In this document: positions 8,549 through 17,206 of the stretch, one piece after another | Numbering within the stretch: the first letter of the stretch is position 1 | Layout of the letters: every line of letters begins with the position of its first letter | From: CAITSH01 sp025356665 | Lineage (GTDB): Bacteria; Pseudomonadota; Gammaproteobacteria; Burkholderiales; SG8-39 | NCBI GenBank assembly: GCA_025356665.1 | Contig: JANXRV010000151.1 | Coordinates: 1 to 64,000 of the forward strand | Length of the DNA stretch: 64,000 nt | Reading direction: 5' to 3' | Program-made: the position numbers and the translations under genes | The notes under the pieces: generated by a model | Database searches by the model: none | What the model was told of the DNA's origin: nothing | Seen by the model: the letters and a program-made list of their open reading frames with translations, nothing else

Positions 8549-8591
8549 GGGTCGAGAAGCGTCCCTAGGCCAACGGACGGTATTCGGCCAA
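8549..8591. repeat. Degenerate direct repeat, copy 1
   Basis: GGGTCGAGAAGCGTCCC followed by TAGGCCAACGG and CGGCCAA. A diverged copy lies in the same orientation at 9518-9560, on the other side of the SOUL gene. The rest of 8485-8772 shows nothing clear. Confidence 0.5.
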
Positions 8592-8772
8592 GAAGCAAAC
8601 ATTGAGGATCACGCTCCACATTAATTAATAATCGTCATCGTGCACCCGCATGCCGCCTTACAATCAGCGCCGCGTGCGATTCCGTACATAATTTAGGCGG
8701 AAACTGCCGCAGCATCGATGGTGTTCGGTGCTCTGCACGACGAAGTTCAACCAACCGTAACTGCATGGTCCT

Positions 8773-9471
8773 ATGCGTAGCGTATCCACAATGGCTAGAA
8801 ACGTGACCTTACTGGCAGCTGCGATGCTTGGATTAACCATTTGCGGGGTAGCTATGGCGACAGAGGAACCGGCCTTCGAGGTGATAGACAAGGCCGAAAA
8901 TTTCGAGATACGGCAATATCGCCCGGTCATTGTGGCCGAGACTTTCGTTGACGGCGACATGAGTGCGGCCTCGAGTAGCGGGTTTCGACGGATCGCCGAC
9001 TATATATTTGGCAACAACCGGTCCATAAGCGGGTCCGATGGTAAGGCATCTGAAAAAATTGCCATGACTGCGCCGGTATCTGTCGAACCTGTAACGCGTT
9101 CGGAAAAGATTGCCATGACTACCCCTGTGAACGTCGAGCCCCAGGGTGATGCCGATCGCGGGATGACCGATAGCAAGCGCTGGCGCGTCCAGTTCACGAT
9201 GCCCAGCGGGTACACGATGCTTACCTTGCCAAAGCCGCTGAATCCTGCAGTCGTGCTGAGGGAGGTGCCGGGGAAGCGCTACGCAGTTCTCGTTTTTTCA
9301 GGGTTCGCCGGCGAAGAGAAAGCGCAGCAGAAGACCGACGAGCTCGCCGCGTGGCTCAAATCAAAAAATATCAAGGCCATCGCCGCCGCGCAGCTGGCGC
9401 GCTACAACCCGCCCTGGACGCTGCCCTTCTTGCGAAGGAACGAGATTCTGGTAGAGATTGCCGGACCATAG
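8773..9471 (+). CDS. SOUL-family haem-binding protein, exported
   Basis: 232 residues. A hydrophobic leader ending GVAMA is followed by the SOUL/HBP fold: PAFEVIDKAENFEIRQY, then SGFRRIADYIFGNN, two KIAMTAPV/KIAMTTPV strands and a C-terminal YNPPWTLPFLRRNEI. The last segment is the family's characteristic YnpPwt...RNEv end. Members bind haem or related tetrapyrroles; the role in bacteria is unclear. An ATG at 8791 is also possible and gives a cleaner signal peptide (MARNVTLLAAAML). Neither start has a good ribosome site. It stands alone between two diverged direct repeats. Confidence 0.85.
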   Translation: MRSVSTMARNVTLLAAAMLGLTICGVAMATEEPAFEVIDKAENFEIRQYRPVIVAETFVDGDMSAASSSGFRRIADYIFGNNRSISGSDGKASEKIAMTAPVSVEPVTRSEKIAMTTPVNVEPQGDADRGMTDSKRWRVQFTMPSGYTMLTLPKPLNPAVVLREVPGKRYAVLVFSGFAGEEKAQQKTDELAAWLKSKNIKAIAAAQLARYNPPWTLPFLRRNEILVEIAGP

Positions 9472-10037
9472 CTTAAACAATACTTGCAAATATCCGCCTT
9501 CCTGGCGCTTGCGCTTTGGGTCGAGAAACGTCCCGAGGCTAACGGTCGCTTACCGGCCAATTCCGGACGGTAACCGCTACATTTGAATTTGCCGATTGAT
9601 CGAGACCCGGCACGGCCTCTCGCTCGCGTATCGCGCTCAGCGTGCGTCCAAATCGGCCTAGCCTGGTCGACGCAGCGACCAATAAACCCGATCGAGAGGG
9701 AAGTTTTCACAAAACATCGCGCCAATTGATCGCTGATCGCTTCTCGGTCTGGCGGTATAGTCAGCGCATGGAGAAAAAGGGGGTTTGCATTTCCTATACA
9801 CTGATGAGTGCGCCCCGGCCAGGCTCAACATACTGCTGTACGAAACCCGCCATGATGATAAAAACACCCTCGCTACCATGCAGGACCCGACGCTGGTCAA
9901 GCCGTTTGCCGCGGAAGCTCTCATGGAACGGATTACCTCGGTAATGAGGCGTTGAACCTGCTCGTAGGCTTACGGTCCTTGCCGAAAACGCCGGCCATTA
10001 CCCCGGCTGCATTTGCGCTACCGCTTCATCAATACGC
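9472..10037. other. Spacer with direct repeat copy 2 and a response-regulator-like tail
   Basis: About 565 bases. 9518-9560 repeats the element at 8549-8591. At 9767-9955 one frame, open but lacking a clear start, ends PTLVKPFAAEALMERITSVMRR, which looks like the end of a response-regulator receiver domain (the KPF loop and last helix). It has an in-frame stop just upstream and is probably a relic. Nothing else was recognised. Confidence 0.35.
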
Positions 10038-10937
10038 ATGAGCACTCCGCGCACCGGCGCCTTCCTGCTGCTCGCCCTGGCCAACCTGTTGTGGTCGGGC
10101 AACTGGGTCATCGGCCGGGCGCTGCGCGATGCCATCGACCCGGTGACACTGACCTTCTGGCGCTGGTTGATAGCCGTGCTGGTGCTCGCGCCTTTTGCCC
10201 TGCCGGCCGTCCTCGCCAGGCGCGACCTGATACGCCGCAATGCCGGCCTGATCCTGCTACTCGCGCTAACCGGAATTATCCTGTTCCAGATCCTGGTCTA
10301 TGCCGGACTGAGAACGACCACCACCGTGAACGCCGTGCTGCTCAACTCTTCCATGCCCTTGTTCATTTTGCTGTGTTCCTGGGTAATGGAACGCGAGCAC
10401 GCCAGCCGCGCCCAGGTCGCCGGGGTGCTGGTCTCCCTCGCCGGAATCCTGGTCATTCTTGCGCAGGGCGAGTCCGCCCGCCTGATGAACTTTGAGTTCC
10501 ATGCCGGCGATGCGCTGATCCTGCTTGCCATGCCGGTATGGGGAGTCTATTCGGTGCTGCTCAAGCGCCGGCCGCCGGAACTTGGCGGCGTGCCACTGCT
10601 GTTCGTCATCGTGCTCTTCGGGGTGGTCTTACTCGTGCCGGTGCTGTTGCTGATGTCGCTGCAGGCGCCGCTGCGTCTTCCGGCCGGCGGGGAAATTGCC
10701 GGCGTGCTGTACGTCGCCCTGGCCTCATCGGTGGGCGCCTTCATTTGCTGGAACCGTGGCGTGGCGGTGGTTGGCGCCAACGCCGCCGGCGTCACTTGCC
10801 ACCTGTTGCCCGCATTTGGCACCATCCTGGCGATTACTTTTCTGGGCGAGACCTTCCAGGGCTTTCACGCTGCCGGTATCGCCACCATACTGGCCGGCGT
10901 ATTCATCGCCACCCACTACGCACCGCAAAAATCCTGA
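10038..10937 (+). CDS. EamA/DMT-superfamily metabolite transporter
   Basis: 299 residues, nearly all hydrophobic, with about ten membrane helices in two EamA halves. The first half begins LLLALANLLWSGNWVIGRAL. The second begins near residue 157 with DALILLAMPVWGVYSVLLKR and ends in the typical PAFGTILAITFLGETFQGFHAAGIATILAGV. DMT proteins export amino acids or other small metabolites, or import them; the substrate is not readable. Monocistronic. No terminator was seen before the transposase relic that follows. Confidence 0.88.
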   Translation: MSTPRTGAFLLLALANLLWSGNWVIGRALRDAIDPVTLTFWRWLIAVLVLAPFALPAVLARRDLIRRNAGLILLLALTGIILFQILVYAGLRTTTTVNAVLLNSSMPLFILLCSWVMEREHASRAQVAGVLVSLAGILVILAQGESARLMNFEFHAGDALILLAMPVWGVYSVLLKRRPPELGGVPLLFVIVLFGVVLLVPVLLLMSLQAPLRLPAGGEIAGVLYVALASSVGAFICWNRGVAVVGANAAGVTCHLLPAFGTILAITFLGETFQGFHAAGIATILAGVFIATHYAPQKS

Positions 10938-11021
10938 TCCCCCCTGTTGAGATGCACGCCATACCCGCTAATCCCATTATTCAAATCAACCCGCTGGGTT
11001 TTCCCTGACAAACCAGCGACC

Positions 11022-11177
11022 CTGCTGCAACTCAAAAGCCCCTGGCGCGACGGCAGCACGCACATCAGCATGTCGCCGCTGGCATTCATGCAGCGCCTGG
11101 CGGCTCAGGTGCCGCGCCCGCGCCTGCACCTGATCGGTTTTCACGGGGTGCTCGCCCCCAATGCCGCGCTGCGCGTG
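11022..11177 (+). mobile_element. IS91-type (Y2) transposase, C-terminal fragment
   Basis: About 50 codons read LQLKSPWRDGSTHISMSPL, FMQRLAAQVPRPRLHLIGFHGV and LAPNAALR, the conserved tail of IS91/ISCR-type transposases. The rest of the element is missing. It abuts the truncated ABC ATPase on the other strand, so the insertion or a later deletion probably removed the C-terminal part of that gene. Confidence 0.75.
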
Positions 11178-11623
11178 TCTGCTTTCGGGAAACGCAACTG
11201 ACTGCTTGGGATCGGAACCCCACTTTGGGCGAAGTCCGCAAGCGGCCAGGAGCAGTCATACCGCAGCGCCCTCCGATTTGGCTGATGATCGACAGTGAGC
11301 GACATGTTCTTGTCCAGTCCCAGCCAGACGTTCTCGGCCACGGTGAGGGTATCGAACAGGCTGAAATGCTGGAACACCGTGCTGATGCCAGGTGCGCGCG
11401 ATTCTTGCGGGTTACGCACACGCACGGCAGTGCCGTTAAATTGCATGCCACCGGCGTCCAACTGTACCGAACCATGGATGATTTTCATCAGCGTCGATTT
11501 GCCGGTGCCGTGCTCAGCCAGCACGGCGTGGGTCTCGCCCGGTTGCACCAGCAGCGACACTTCGCTATTGGCCACCAACACCGGATAGCGCTTGGTGATG
11601 TTCGAGAGTGACATCAAAGTCAT
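11141..11623 (-). pseudogene. BMP/nucleoside-type ABC ATPase, N-terminal fragment
   Basis: Starts as a sugar/nucleoside ABC ATPase: MSLSNITKRYPVLVAN, Walker A HGTGKST, then RNPQESRAPGISTVFQHFSLFD and LTVAENVWLGL. These are typical of the BMP-linked (YufO-like) ATPases of around 500 residues. Similarity ends near residue 110 (about 11295); the rest is read-through into IS91-type debris. The usual GENGAGKST has become AEHGTGKST, another sign of decay. No permease or binding protein lies nearby. Confidence 0.75.
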
Positions 11624-11717
11624 TCTATTACTTCAGCCAGCCGATCCCGCAATACCGAATTCAGACGAATATCAGCCCACAAATAAAAAAACCGGGCTTT
11701 TTTAGCGTGTCTGCGCG

Positions 11718-11954
11718 TTAGACGCTGGATAGTTCCAGGCGTTTCTCGACGCGGTCTATTCGTCCATCCAGTCGGTCAAGCCGCGTCTGTATCGCTGCAG
11801 TATCCTCATGCAAGCCCGCATTGCTGCGCTCGATTGAGTTGATGCGCTGCTTCATGGCGGCAAACTCTTCCTTCGTCTCTTCCCGAAATTCTTTGACGTC
11901 GTTACGAATTGCACGCAGGTGTTCGAGGATCAGGTTTTCAACATTCTCTGTCAT
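11718..11954 (-). CDS. Small coiled-coil protein of unknown function
   Basis: 78 residues, almost entirely heptad-patterned charged helix (LRAIRNDVKEFREETKEEFAAMKQRI... IQTRLDRLDGRIDRVEKRLEL). The start at 11954 follows GGAGGCAGACC on the minus strand, a good ribosome site. Short proteins of this kind are common as orphans in proteobacteria, sometimes near toxin-antitoxin loci; one such pair lies 430 bases away but on the other strand. An AT-flanked CCGGGC about 30 bases past the stop gives a weak terminator. Confidence 0.6.
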   Translation of the reverse strand: MTENVENLILEHLRAIRNDVKEFREETKEEFAAMKQRINSIERSNAGLHEDTAAIQTRLDRLDGRIDRVEKRLELSSV

Positions 11955-12330
11955 GGTCTGCCTCCGTTTTCCGGATTATAGGACAAATTCAGCTGCCTAA
12001 TGGCCATGTCAGCGCACTAAAGTCACTGGATTCCTGCTTGTGCGGGAATGACAAAGTGACTTGAAACCCCCGCCAGATAGGCGTTTCCAGCTATGCGGTG
12101 ATCTTCGGCGGCGCTTGTCGGTTTGCTATCGTGAGTGCTAGCCCCACATGACAGTCATCGCGAAACGCGACATCTGGCGATGCTTTTGGGGCTGAGTTGA
12201 TTGGGGACATACGCGGCCCATCGCGTTGCTCAACCGCGATACGCCATCCCGACAGGCCGGTTTCGGCCAGGAGCAGACAGTCAGTACTGTCGCCGGATAG
12301 CAGCCGTTCAGGTAACAAATCATCAACATA
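11955..12330. other. Spacer with a GCGGGAAT palindrome and hairpin-family element
   Basis: 12022-12060 is a nested palindrome: outer GTCACT/AGTGAC and inner ATTCCTGC/GCGGGAAT, resembling the widespread ATTCCCGC...GCGGGAAT extragenic repeat. 12063-12094 is a GGAAA/TTTCC-type element. A minus-strand ORF at 12091-12318 was not recognised and is probably chance. Confidence 0.45.
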
Positions 12331-12359
12331 TTGCCAGCAATCAATCGCCTTACTATAAT
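12331..12359 (+). promoter_or_regulatory. Sigma-70 promoter of the AbrB/PIN operon
   Basis: TTGCCA, exactly 17 bases, then a consensus TATAAT at 12354-12359. The ATG of the antitoxin is 30 bases further on, preceded by AAAGGAG. Autoregulation by the antitoxin near this site is usual for such operons. Confidence 0.75.
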
Positions 12360-12388
12360 GCTAGACGTAAGGACAAAAGGAGAATGCA

Positions 12389-12607
12389 ATGTCAAACGAC
12401 GCCACGCTTACTAGCAAAGGTCAAACAACGATTCCCAAGGAAATTCGGGATAGTCTTTCCATGAAGGCCGGAGACCGGATGACGTTCACGTTGATGCCAG
12501 ATGCCACAGTACTCATGCGAGTGAAGACCAAAAGCGTCATCGAACTGGCGGGTGTTTTGCACAAAAAGGGTCGCAAGCCTGTTCCGGTTGAGCAGTTGTC
12601 GCGGTGA
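12389..12607 (+). CDS. AbrB/MazE-type antitoxin
   Basis: 72 residues with an N-terminal SpoVT-AbrB swapped-hairpin domain: ATLTSKGQTTIPKEIRDSLSMKAGDRM (residues 5-31). The C-terminal part (VLHKKGRKPVPVEQLSR) would bind and block the toxin. The stop TGA shares a base with the ATG of the PIN gene, so the two are translationally coupled. A strong promoter and AAAGGAG precede it. Expected to repress its own operon. Confidence 0.88.
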   Translation: MSNDATLTSKGQTTIPKEIRDSLSMKAGDRMTFTLMPDATVLMRVKTKSVIELAGVLHKKGRKPVPVEQLSR

Positions 12608-13002
12608 TGCTGGGGGTCGATACTAATGTTCTCGTTCGCTTCCTGGTTCGGGATGACGAAGCTCAGTTTGAGAAGGCACGAAAGCTGATCAAGCGTGAGC
12701 TCGCGGCAGGGCGCCGCGTCTTCGTCAGCCAGCTGGTTCTCCTGGAAACCGAATGGGTGCTGCGTAGCCGATACAGCCTGCCGAAGAATCTGATCGTTGA
12801 GGCCATCTCGGGCTTGCTCGATGCGGCCGATGTTCGATTCGAGGATGAGCCGGCCATCGAGGAGGCTCTTTTCATCTGGAAGGATACGACCTCCGATTTC
12901 GCCGATTGTCTGATCGGTGTCCATAACCGACGGCTCGGATGTCGAGCGACGGCAACCTTCGATATGAAGGCTTCCAAGTTGCCTGGATTTATAGCCGCCT
13001 AA
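12607..13002 (+). CDS. PIN-domain toxin (VapC type)
   Basis: 131 residues from the ATG overlapping the antitoxin stop (a GTG one codon earlier is also possible). PIN nuclease residues are visible: GVDTNVLVRFLVRDD at the start, ETEWVLRS in the middle and DFADCLIG near residue 100, giving the usual acidic cluster for Mg-dependent RNase activity, plus a late FD. PIN toxins cut tRNA or rRNA; the target here is unknown. It forms a type II pair with the AbrB-like antitoxin. Confidence 0.88.
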   Translation: MLGVDTNVLVRFLVRDDEAQFEKARKLIKRELAAGRRVFVSQLVLLETEWVLRSRYSLPKNLIVEAISGLLDAADVRFEDEPAIEEALFIWKDTTSDFADCLIGVHNRRLGCRATATFDMKASKLPGFIAA

Positions 13003-13018
13003 CGACAATCCGCGAAGC

Positions 13019-13330
13019 ATGGTCACATCGCGTTTGCTAGAGGTGTTCCTGGCCTGCCCCGTTAAGTGCCACCTGCTGTTCAAGGGCGAGGTTCCCGTCG
13101 GTACCGAATACTCAGCATGGGTTGCCGCGAGGGAGGAATCTTATCGGCGCGAGAGCTTTCGGAAACTGACATCCCAAGAGACGGGACCGGACATCGCTTC
13201 GACGAAACCCGCTCTCTGGAAGCACGAGTCCTGGCGGTTCGCCGCCGACAAAACGGTACGGACCGAAAGCTGGGAGGCCGAGATCGCGCTTATCCAGCGG
13301 CTCGGCGCCATGATCGGTGGCCCGCGGTAG
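13019..13330 (+). pseudogene. RecB-like nuclease (TM0106 family), N-terminal fragment
   Basis: The 103-residue frame begins MVTSRLLEVFLACPVKCHLLFKGE and continues with EYSAWV, the typical opening of the large TM0106-type RecB-like putative nucleases, which contain a Cys early in the chain. The rest of the protein is absent; the frame ends five bases before the stop of kdpE on the other strand. It is therefore probably a remnant. It lies 16 bases after the PIN toxin. Confidence 0.55.
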
Positions 13331-13335
13331 AACGG

Positions 13336-14031
13336 TCAGTCGTCGGCGACCAAGCGGTAGCCGACGCCGGTTTCGGTGATGAAGTGGCGCGGCTGCACTG
13401 GATCGACTTCGAGTTTGTCGCGCAGCTGTTTCATGTAGATACGCAAATAGTGGCTGTCGGCCGCGTGGGTCGGCCCCCAGACCTCGGTGAGCAGCTGCCG
13501 CTGCGTGACCACCAGCCCCAGATGGCGAGCCAGGCATGCCAGCAAGCGAAATTCGATCGGTGTGAGATGCATCTCGGCATCACCCATGCGGGCTCGACGC
13601 GCTTCGAGGTCAATCGTCGCCGCCGACAGCCTAAGAACGTTCTGGCCGGACGACGCACGCACCGCATGGCGCAATGCTACCCGCACCCGCGCGAGCAATT
13701 CACCGACACTGAACGGCTTGATCACGTAATCGTCTGCGCCGGCATCGAGAGCCTCGACCTTGGTACGCTCCTGGATGCGCGCCGATAGCACGATCAGCGG
13801 CATCGCCGACCACGACCGGATGCGCCGGATCACGTCAAGGCCGTCGAAGTCTGGCAGCCCCAGATCAATGATCGCCAAATCCGGCTTGTGTGTACTCGCA
13901 TCAATCGCGCCGCGCTGGCCAGTAGGGGATTCAATGACGCGATAGCCTTCGGCGGTGAGCGCCGATTTGACCACCCGGCGGATCGCAGCTTCGTCCTCCA
14001 CGATCAGGATCGCGGCGCGCGCTTCAGCCAT
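13336..14031 (-). CDS. kdpE: KdpE-like response regulator
   Basis: 231 residues. A receiver domain with acidic pocket E12/D13, phospho-acceptor D56 (IIDLGLP) and a KPF lysine is followed by an OmpR/PhoB winged helix ending RHFITETGVGYRLV. The pattern is that of KdpE. Start 14031 is taken because it gives the normal N terminus (MAEARAAILIVEDE) and lies just after the kinase stop; an upstream in-frame Met at 14070 would overlap the kinase. No kdpFABC pump is present in the window. The partner transporter is probably kup, divergently transcribed beyond the kinase gene. Confidence 0.88.
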   Translation of the reverse strand: MAEARAAILIVEDEAAIRRVVKSALTAEGYRVIESPTGQRGAIDASTHKPDLAIIDLGLPDFDGLDVIRRIRSWSAMPLIVLSARIQERTKVEALDAGADDYVIKPFSVGELLARVRVALRHAVRASSGQNVLRLSAATIDLEARRARMGDAEMHLTPIEFRLLACLARHLGLVVTQRQLLTEVWGPTHAADSHYLRIYMKQLRDKLEVDPVQPRHFITETGVGYRLVADD

Positions 14032-14032
14032 G

Positions 14033-15136
14033 TCAAGCGTCCTCCGCAGCTGGTGCGGCTGGCTCAGCACTCAACGGCAACGTGAAACGAAACGCCGTGC
14101 CGCCGCCGGGAATGCGTTCGGCCCACGCCTGCCCGTCGTGCAGGCGCACCACCGCACGGCAAATCGCCAGTCCCAGCCCGACGCCGCTGGAGCGGCTCTC
14201 GCGCCCCGCCACGTCGGTTCCGCGCGAAAATTTTGCGAACACCCGTTCAATCTCCGCTTGGGCAATGCCGGGCCCGAAATCCTCCACCGTCACCAACAGA
14301 TCCTGCTCGCGCCGCTGTGCCCGCAGCCACACCACGGTGCCGGCTGGCGTGTGGCGCAGCGCGTTTTCCACAAGATTGCCAAGCGCCTGTTCGATCAGTG
14401 TGGCGTCGGCCTCGACCAGCGGCAAATCGCCGGGCATGTCCACCAGCACGCGATGGGTTGCCGCAAGGTCGGTGAGGCGGCGCAGCACCGAGCCGGTGAT
14501 CTCGGCGAGCGATACCCAGTCACGTTCGAGCTTGAGGGCACCAGTTGCAAGGCGCGTCATCTGCAGCACCTTGGCCACCTGCTCAGCCATGTCGTGGGCC
14601 TGCTCGTAGATGCTCTGCGCCAGCGCGGCGCGCTCAGCGGCACCGATCCGGTCGCCGCCCTGCACCAGGCTGGACGACGCTCCGGTCATCACCGCCAGCG
14701 GCGTGCGCAGATCGTGCGAAATCGACGCAAGCAGGGTGCTGCGGATGCGCTCGGTTTCAGCTTCGACCGCCAGCACCGCACGCCGCGCGTCGCTGCTCCG
14801 GCCGCGTTCCATCAGGCCGGAAATCACCAGAGCCACGGCAAGCATGATGACGAAGGTCAGCAGGTACTGGATATCGTTGACCGTGAAGGTACCTTGTGGC
14901 GGCACGAACACGTAGTCGAATGCCATGACGCACAACACCGCGCTGGTGATGGCGGCACCGCGCGTGAAGCGCAGCGCGATCAGTACCACCGGCAGCAGAT
15001 AGACCATCGCAATGTTGACAATGTCGAAGCGCGGCACCATCAGCGAGCCGATCAGGGTGCAGAGCACAGCGCCGACAACGGCGCCGGCGTAGCCGATCCA
15101 GGCAAAGGATGTCGAGAACAGGGTCGAATTGCGCAT
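14033..15136 (-). CDS. Short KdpD-like sensor kinase (DUF4118-HisKA-HATPase)
   Basis: 367 residues. Four membrane helices of the DUF4118 domain fill residues about 12-108. The kinase follows directly: phospho-acceptor H141 in SISHDLRTPLA, the N box NLVENALRHT, DFGPGI and GVGLGLAI. Classical KdpD has nearly 900 residues, with an N-terminal KdpD domain, a Usp domain and a GAF-like domain. All three are missing here, so the cytoplasmic K+/c-di-AMP sensing parts are absent. The start at 15136 is the first ATG; a TTG at 15187 would add 17 residues. It sits in an operon with kdpE and is divergent from kup. Confidence 0.85.
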   Translation of the reverse strand: MRNSTLFSTSFAWIGYAGAVVGAVLCTLIGSLMVPRFDIVNIAMVYLLPVVLIALRFTRGAAITSAVLCVMAFDYVFVPPQGTFTVNDIQYLLTFVIMLAVALVISGLMERGRSSDARRAVLAVEAETERIRSTLLASISHDLRTPLAVMTGASSSLVQGGDRIGAAERAALAQSIYEQAHDMAEQVAKVLQMTRLATGALKLERDWVSLAEITGSVLRRLTDLAATHRVLVDMPGDLPLVEADATLIEQALGNLVENALRHTPAGTVVWLRAQRREQDLLVTVEDFGPGIAQAEIERVFAKFSRGTDVAGRESRSSGVGLGLAICRAVVRLHDGQAWAERIPGGGTAFRFTLPLSAEPAAPAAEDA

Positions 15137-15250
15137 GGGACAACTGTAACGCACCGGCCGTAAAGAAGCTGTTAAGAAATGCCTCAACCTCTATGCAGCA
15201 CAGACGCAAGAGCATAGCCTTCGGCTGCATCTAAACTCCGATTGATTGTC

Positions 15251-17206
15251 ATGACCTCTCATGCCGCCGAGACAGAACAACGGCTTTGCTCCCGTCCTTC
15301 CGCGGATGGTCCCGCCGACCTCGCCACGCCATCCAGCCGCGTCCCTTCCACCGCCACCCTCACCGTCCTTGCACTGGGCATCGTCTACGGCGACATCGGC
15401 ACCAGCCCGCTGTATGCGGTGAAAGAGACCTTCAATCCGCAGCACGGCATTGCGCTCAACGCTGCCAACATTCTCGGCGGCGTGTCGTGCATCTTCTGGG
15501 CACTGATGGTGGTGGTGACGCTCAAGTATGTCACCCTGGTGCTGCGCGCCAGCAACCGCGGCGAGGGCGGCATCATGGCGCTGCTCGCACTGGCGATTCA
15601 GTCAGTCGGCGAGCGTTCGCGCCTGACGCCCGTGCTGCTTACTGTCGGCGTGTTCGGCGCAGCCCTGTTTTACGGTGACGCCGTGTTGACGCCGGCAATC
15701 TCTGTGCTGTCCGCCGTCGAAGGCCTCGAAGTCGGCACCGCGGCTTTCAAGCCTTACGTGGTGCCGCTGTCAGCAGGCATCCTGATCGGGTTGTTCCTGA
15801 TCCAGAAGCACGGCACCGGGGTGGTCGGCATGCTGTTCGGCCCGGTATGCGCGCTCTGGTTCACGGCGCTGGCGGCCAGCGGCTTGTGGAACATCAGCAA
15901 AAATCCCGCGGTACTCGCCGCACTCAACCCGGCCCATGCGCTGCACTTCGCCACCGCCCACGGTGCCGCCTCGTTCGTGGTGCTGGGCTCGGTGCTGCTC
16001 GCCATCACCGGCGCCGAAGCCTTGTATGCCGACATGGGGCATTTCGGCAAACGCGCGATCCGCATCGCCTGGTTCGGCCTGGTGGCGCCGGCGCTGGTGC
16101 TCAATTATTTCGGCCAGGGCGCACTATTGATGGCAGACCCGAAGGCGCTGGATAACCCGTTCTACCTCGCGTTCCCGCAATGGGCGCTGTATCCGATGGT
16201 GGCGCTGGCCACGGCGGCCACCGTGATCGCCTCGCAGGCAACCATTTCCGGGGCCTATTCGATCACGCAGCAGGCGATCCAGCTGGGCTACCTGCCGCGC
16301 ATGACGATTCTGCACACATCCTCCAAGACCATCGGCCAAATCTACGTGCCCGCGATCAACTGGATCGTGTTGGCAGCAGTGATCGCCGCGGTGATCGGCT
16401 TTGGCTCCTCGACCAAACTGGCGTCCGCCTATGGCGTTGCCGTGATGGGCACCATGCTCACCACCACCTTCCTGACGTTTTTCGTGATCCGCACCGGATG
16501 GGGCTACCCGCTGTGGCCGTGCGTGCTCGCAACCGCATTCTTCGCCGCCGTCGACCTGACCTTCTTTGCCTCCGCGGCCACCAAGATCACCGAGGGCGGC
16601 TGGTTTCCGCTGCTGCTCGGAGCGTGCGTCTTTTCAGTCATGACCACTTGGCGGCGCGGACGCACCCGCCTGCTGGCGCAACTGCGCGCATCGTCGATCC
16701 CGCTCGGCGCTTTTCTCGACTCTCTGTTCGTATCGCCTCCACAGCGCGTGGCCGGAACCGCGGTGTTCCTTACGTCCACGCCCGACGCCACGCCGCACGC
16801 GCTGCTGCACAGCCTCAAGCACTATCGGGTGCTGCACGAGCGCAACGTATTTATGACAGTCGAATTTCGCGATGTTCCGTGGGTCGCTTTTGACCAGCGC
16901 ATCGTCTGCGAGAAACTCGGGCACGAGTGCTGGCGCGTCTCGGTGCGCTACGGCTTCATGAACCGGCCTGACATCGGCACCGCCCTGGCGCTGTGCGGCC
17001 CGGCCGGTCTGGAACTGGACCCGATGGAGGTTTCGTATTTCCTGTCGCGCGAAAAAATCGTTGTATCGGATGAGACTAAAGGCGGCATCGCCCGATGGCG
17101 CGACCGCGTGTTCGCAACGATGGCGCGCAATGCCGGCAGCGTCACCGATTTCTTCAACATTCCGCCAAACCGGGTAGTCGAGCTCGGGACAAGGGTGGAG
17201 ATCTGA
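15251..17206 (+). CDS. kup: Kup potassium:proton symporter
   Basis: 651 residues, the usual size for Kup. The opening LALGIVYGDIGTSPLYAVKE is diagnostic, followed by twelve membrane segments with GVFGAALFYGDAVLTPAISVLSAVEG split over residues about 130-160, and a soluble C-terminal domain ending FFNIPPNRVVELGTRVEI. Inner-membrane constitutive K+ uptake. The ATG at 15251 is preferred to the TTG at 15242. The shared 114-base gap with the kinase gene suggests KdpE-type control of this transporter, which would be unusual. Confidence 0.95.
   Translation: MTSHAAETEQRLCSRPSADGPADLATPSSRVPSTATLTVLALGIVYGDIGTSPLYAVKETFNPQHGIALNAANILGGVSCIFWALMVVVTLKYVTLVLRASNRGEGGIMALLALAIQSVGERSRLTPVLLTVGVFGAALFYGDAVLTPAISVLSAVEGLEVGTAAFKPYVVPLSAGILIGLFLIQKHGTGVVGMLFGPVCALWFTALAASGLWNISKNPAVLAALNPAHALHFATAHGAASFVVLGSVLLAITGAEALYADMGHFGKRAIRIAWFGLVAPALVLNYFGQGALLMADPKALDNPFYLAFPQWALYPMVALATAATVIASQATISGAYSITQQAIQLGYLPRMTILHTSSKTIGQIYVPAINWIVLAAVIAAVIGFGSSTKLASAYGVAVMGTMLTTTFLTFFVIRTGWGYPLWPCVLATAFFAAVDLTFFASAATKITEGGWFPLLLGACVFSVMTTWRRGRTRLLAQLRASSIPLGAFLDSLFVSPPQRVAGTAVFLTSTPDATPHALLHSLKHYRVLHERNVFMTVEFRDVPWVAFDQRIVCEKLGHECWRVSVRYGFMNRPDIGTALALCGPAGLELDPMEVSYFLSREKIVVSDETKGGIARWRDRVFATMARNAGSVTDFFNIPPNRVVELGTRVEI

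Noticed and set aside
9642..9944. Possible small gene of 100 codons
   Set aside because: The protein looks random in this frame; a neighbouring frame gives a response-regulator-like tail instead, so it was recorded only as a relic.
12091..12318. Minus-strand 75-codon ORF between the coiled-coil gene and the toxin-antitoxin pair
   Set aside because: No recognised family, no ribosome site, overlaps another open frame and a repeat. Likely chance.
14033..15136. Calling the kinase a truncated pseudogene
   Set aside because: All kinase boxes and membrane helices are intact and the partner gene follows at once, so a short functional kinase is more likely.
15286..16893. Long alternative-frame ORFs within kup
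   Set aside because: Arg-rich shadow frames of high-GC coding DNA; the Kup frame is unmistakable.
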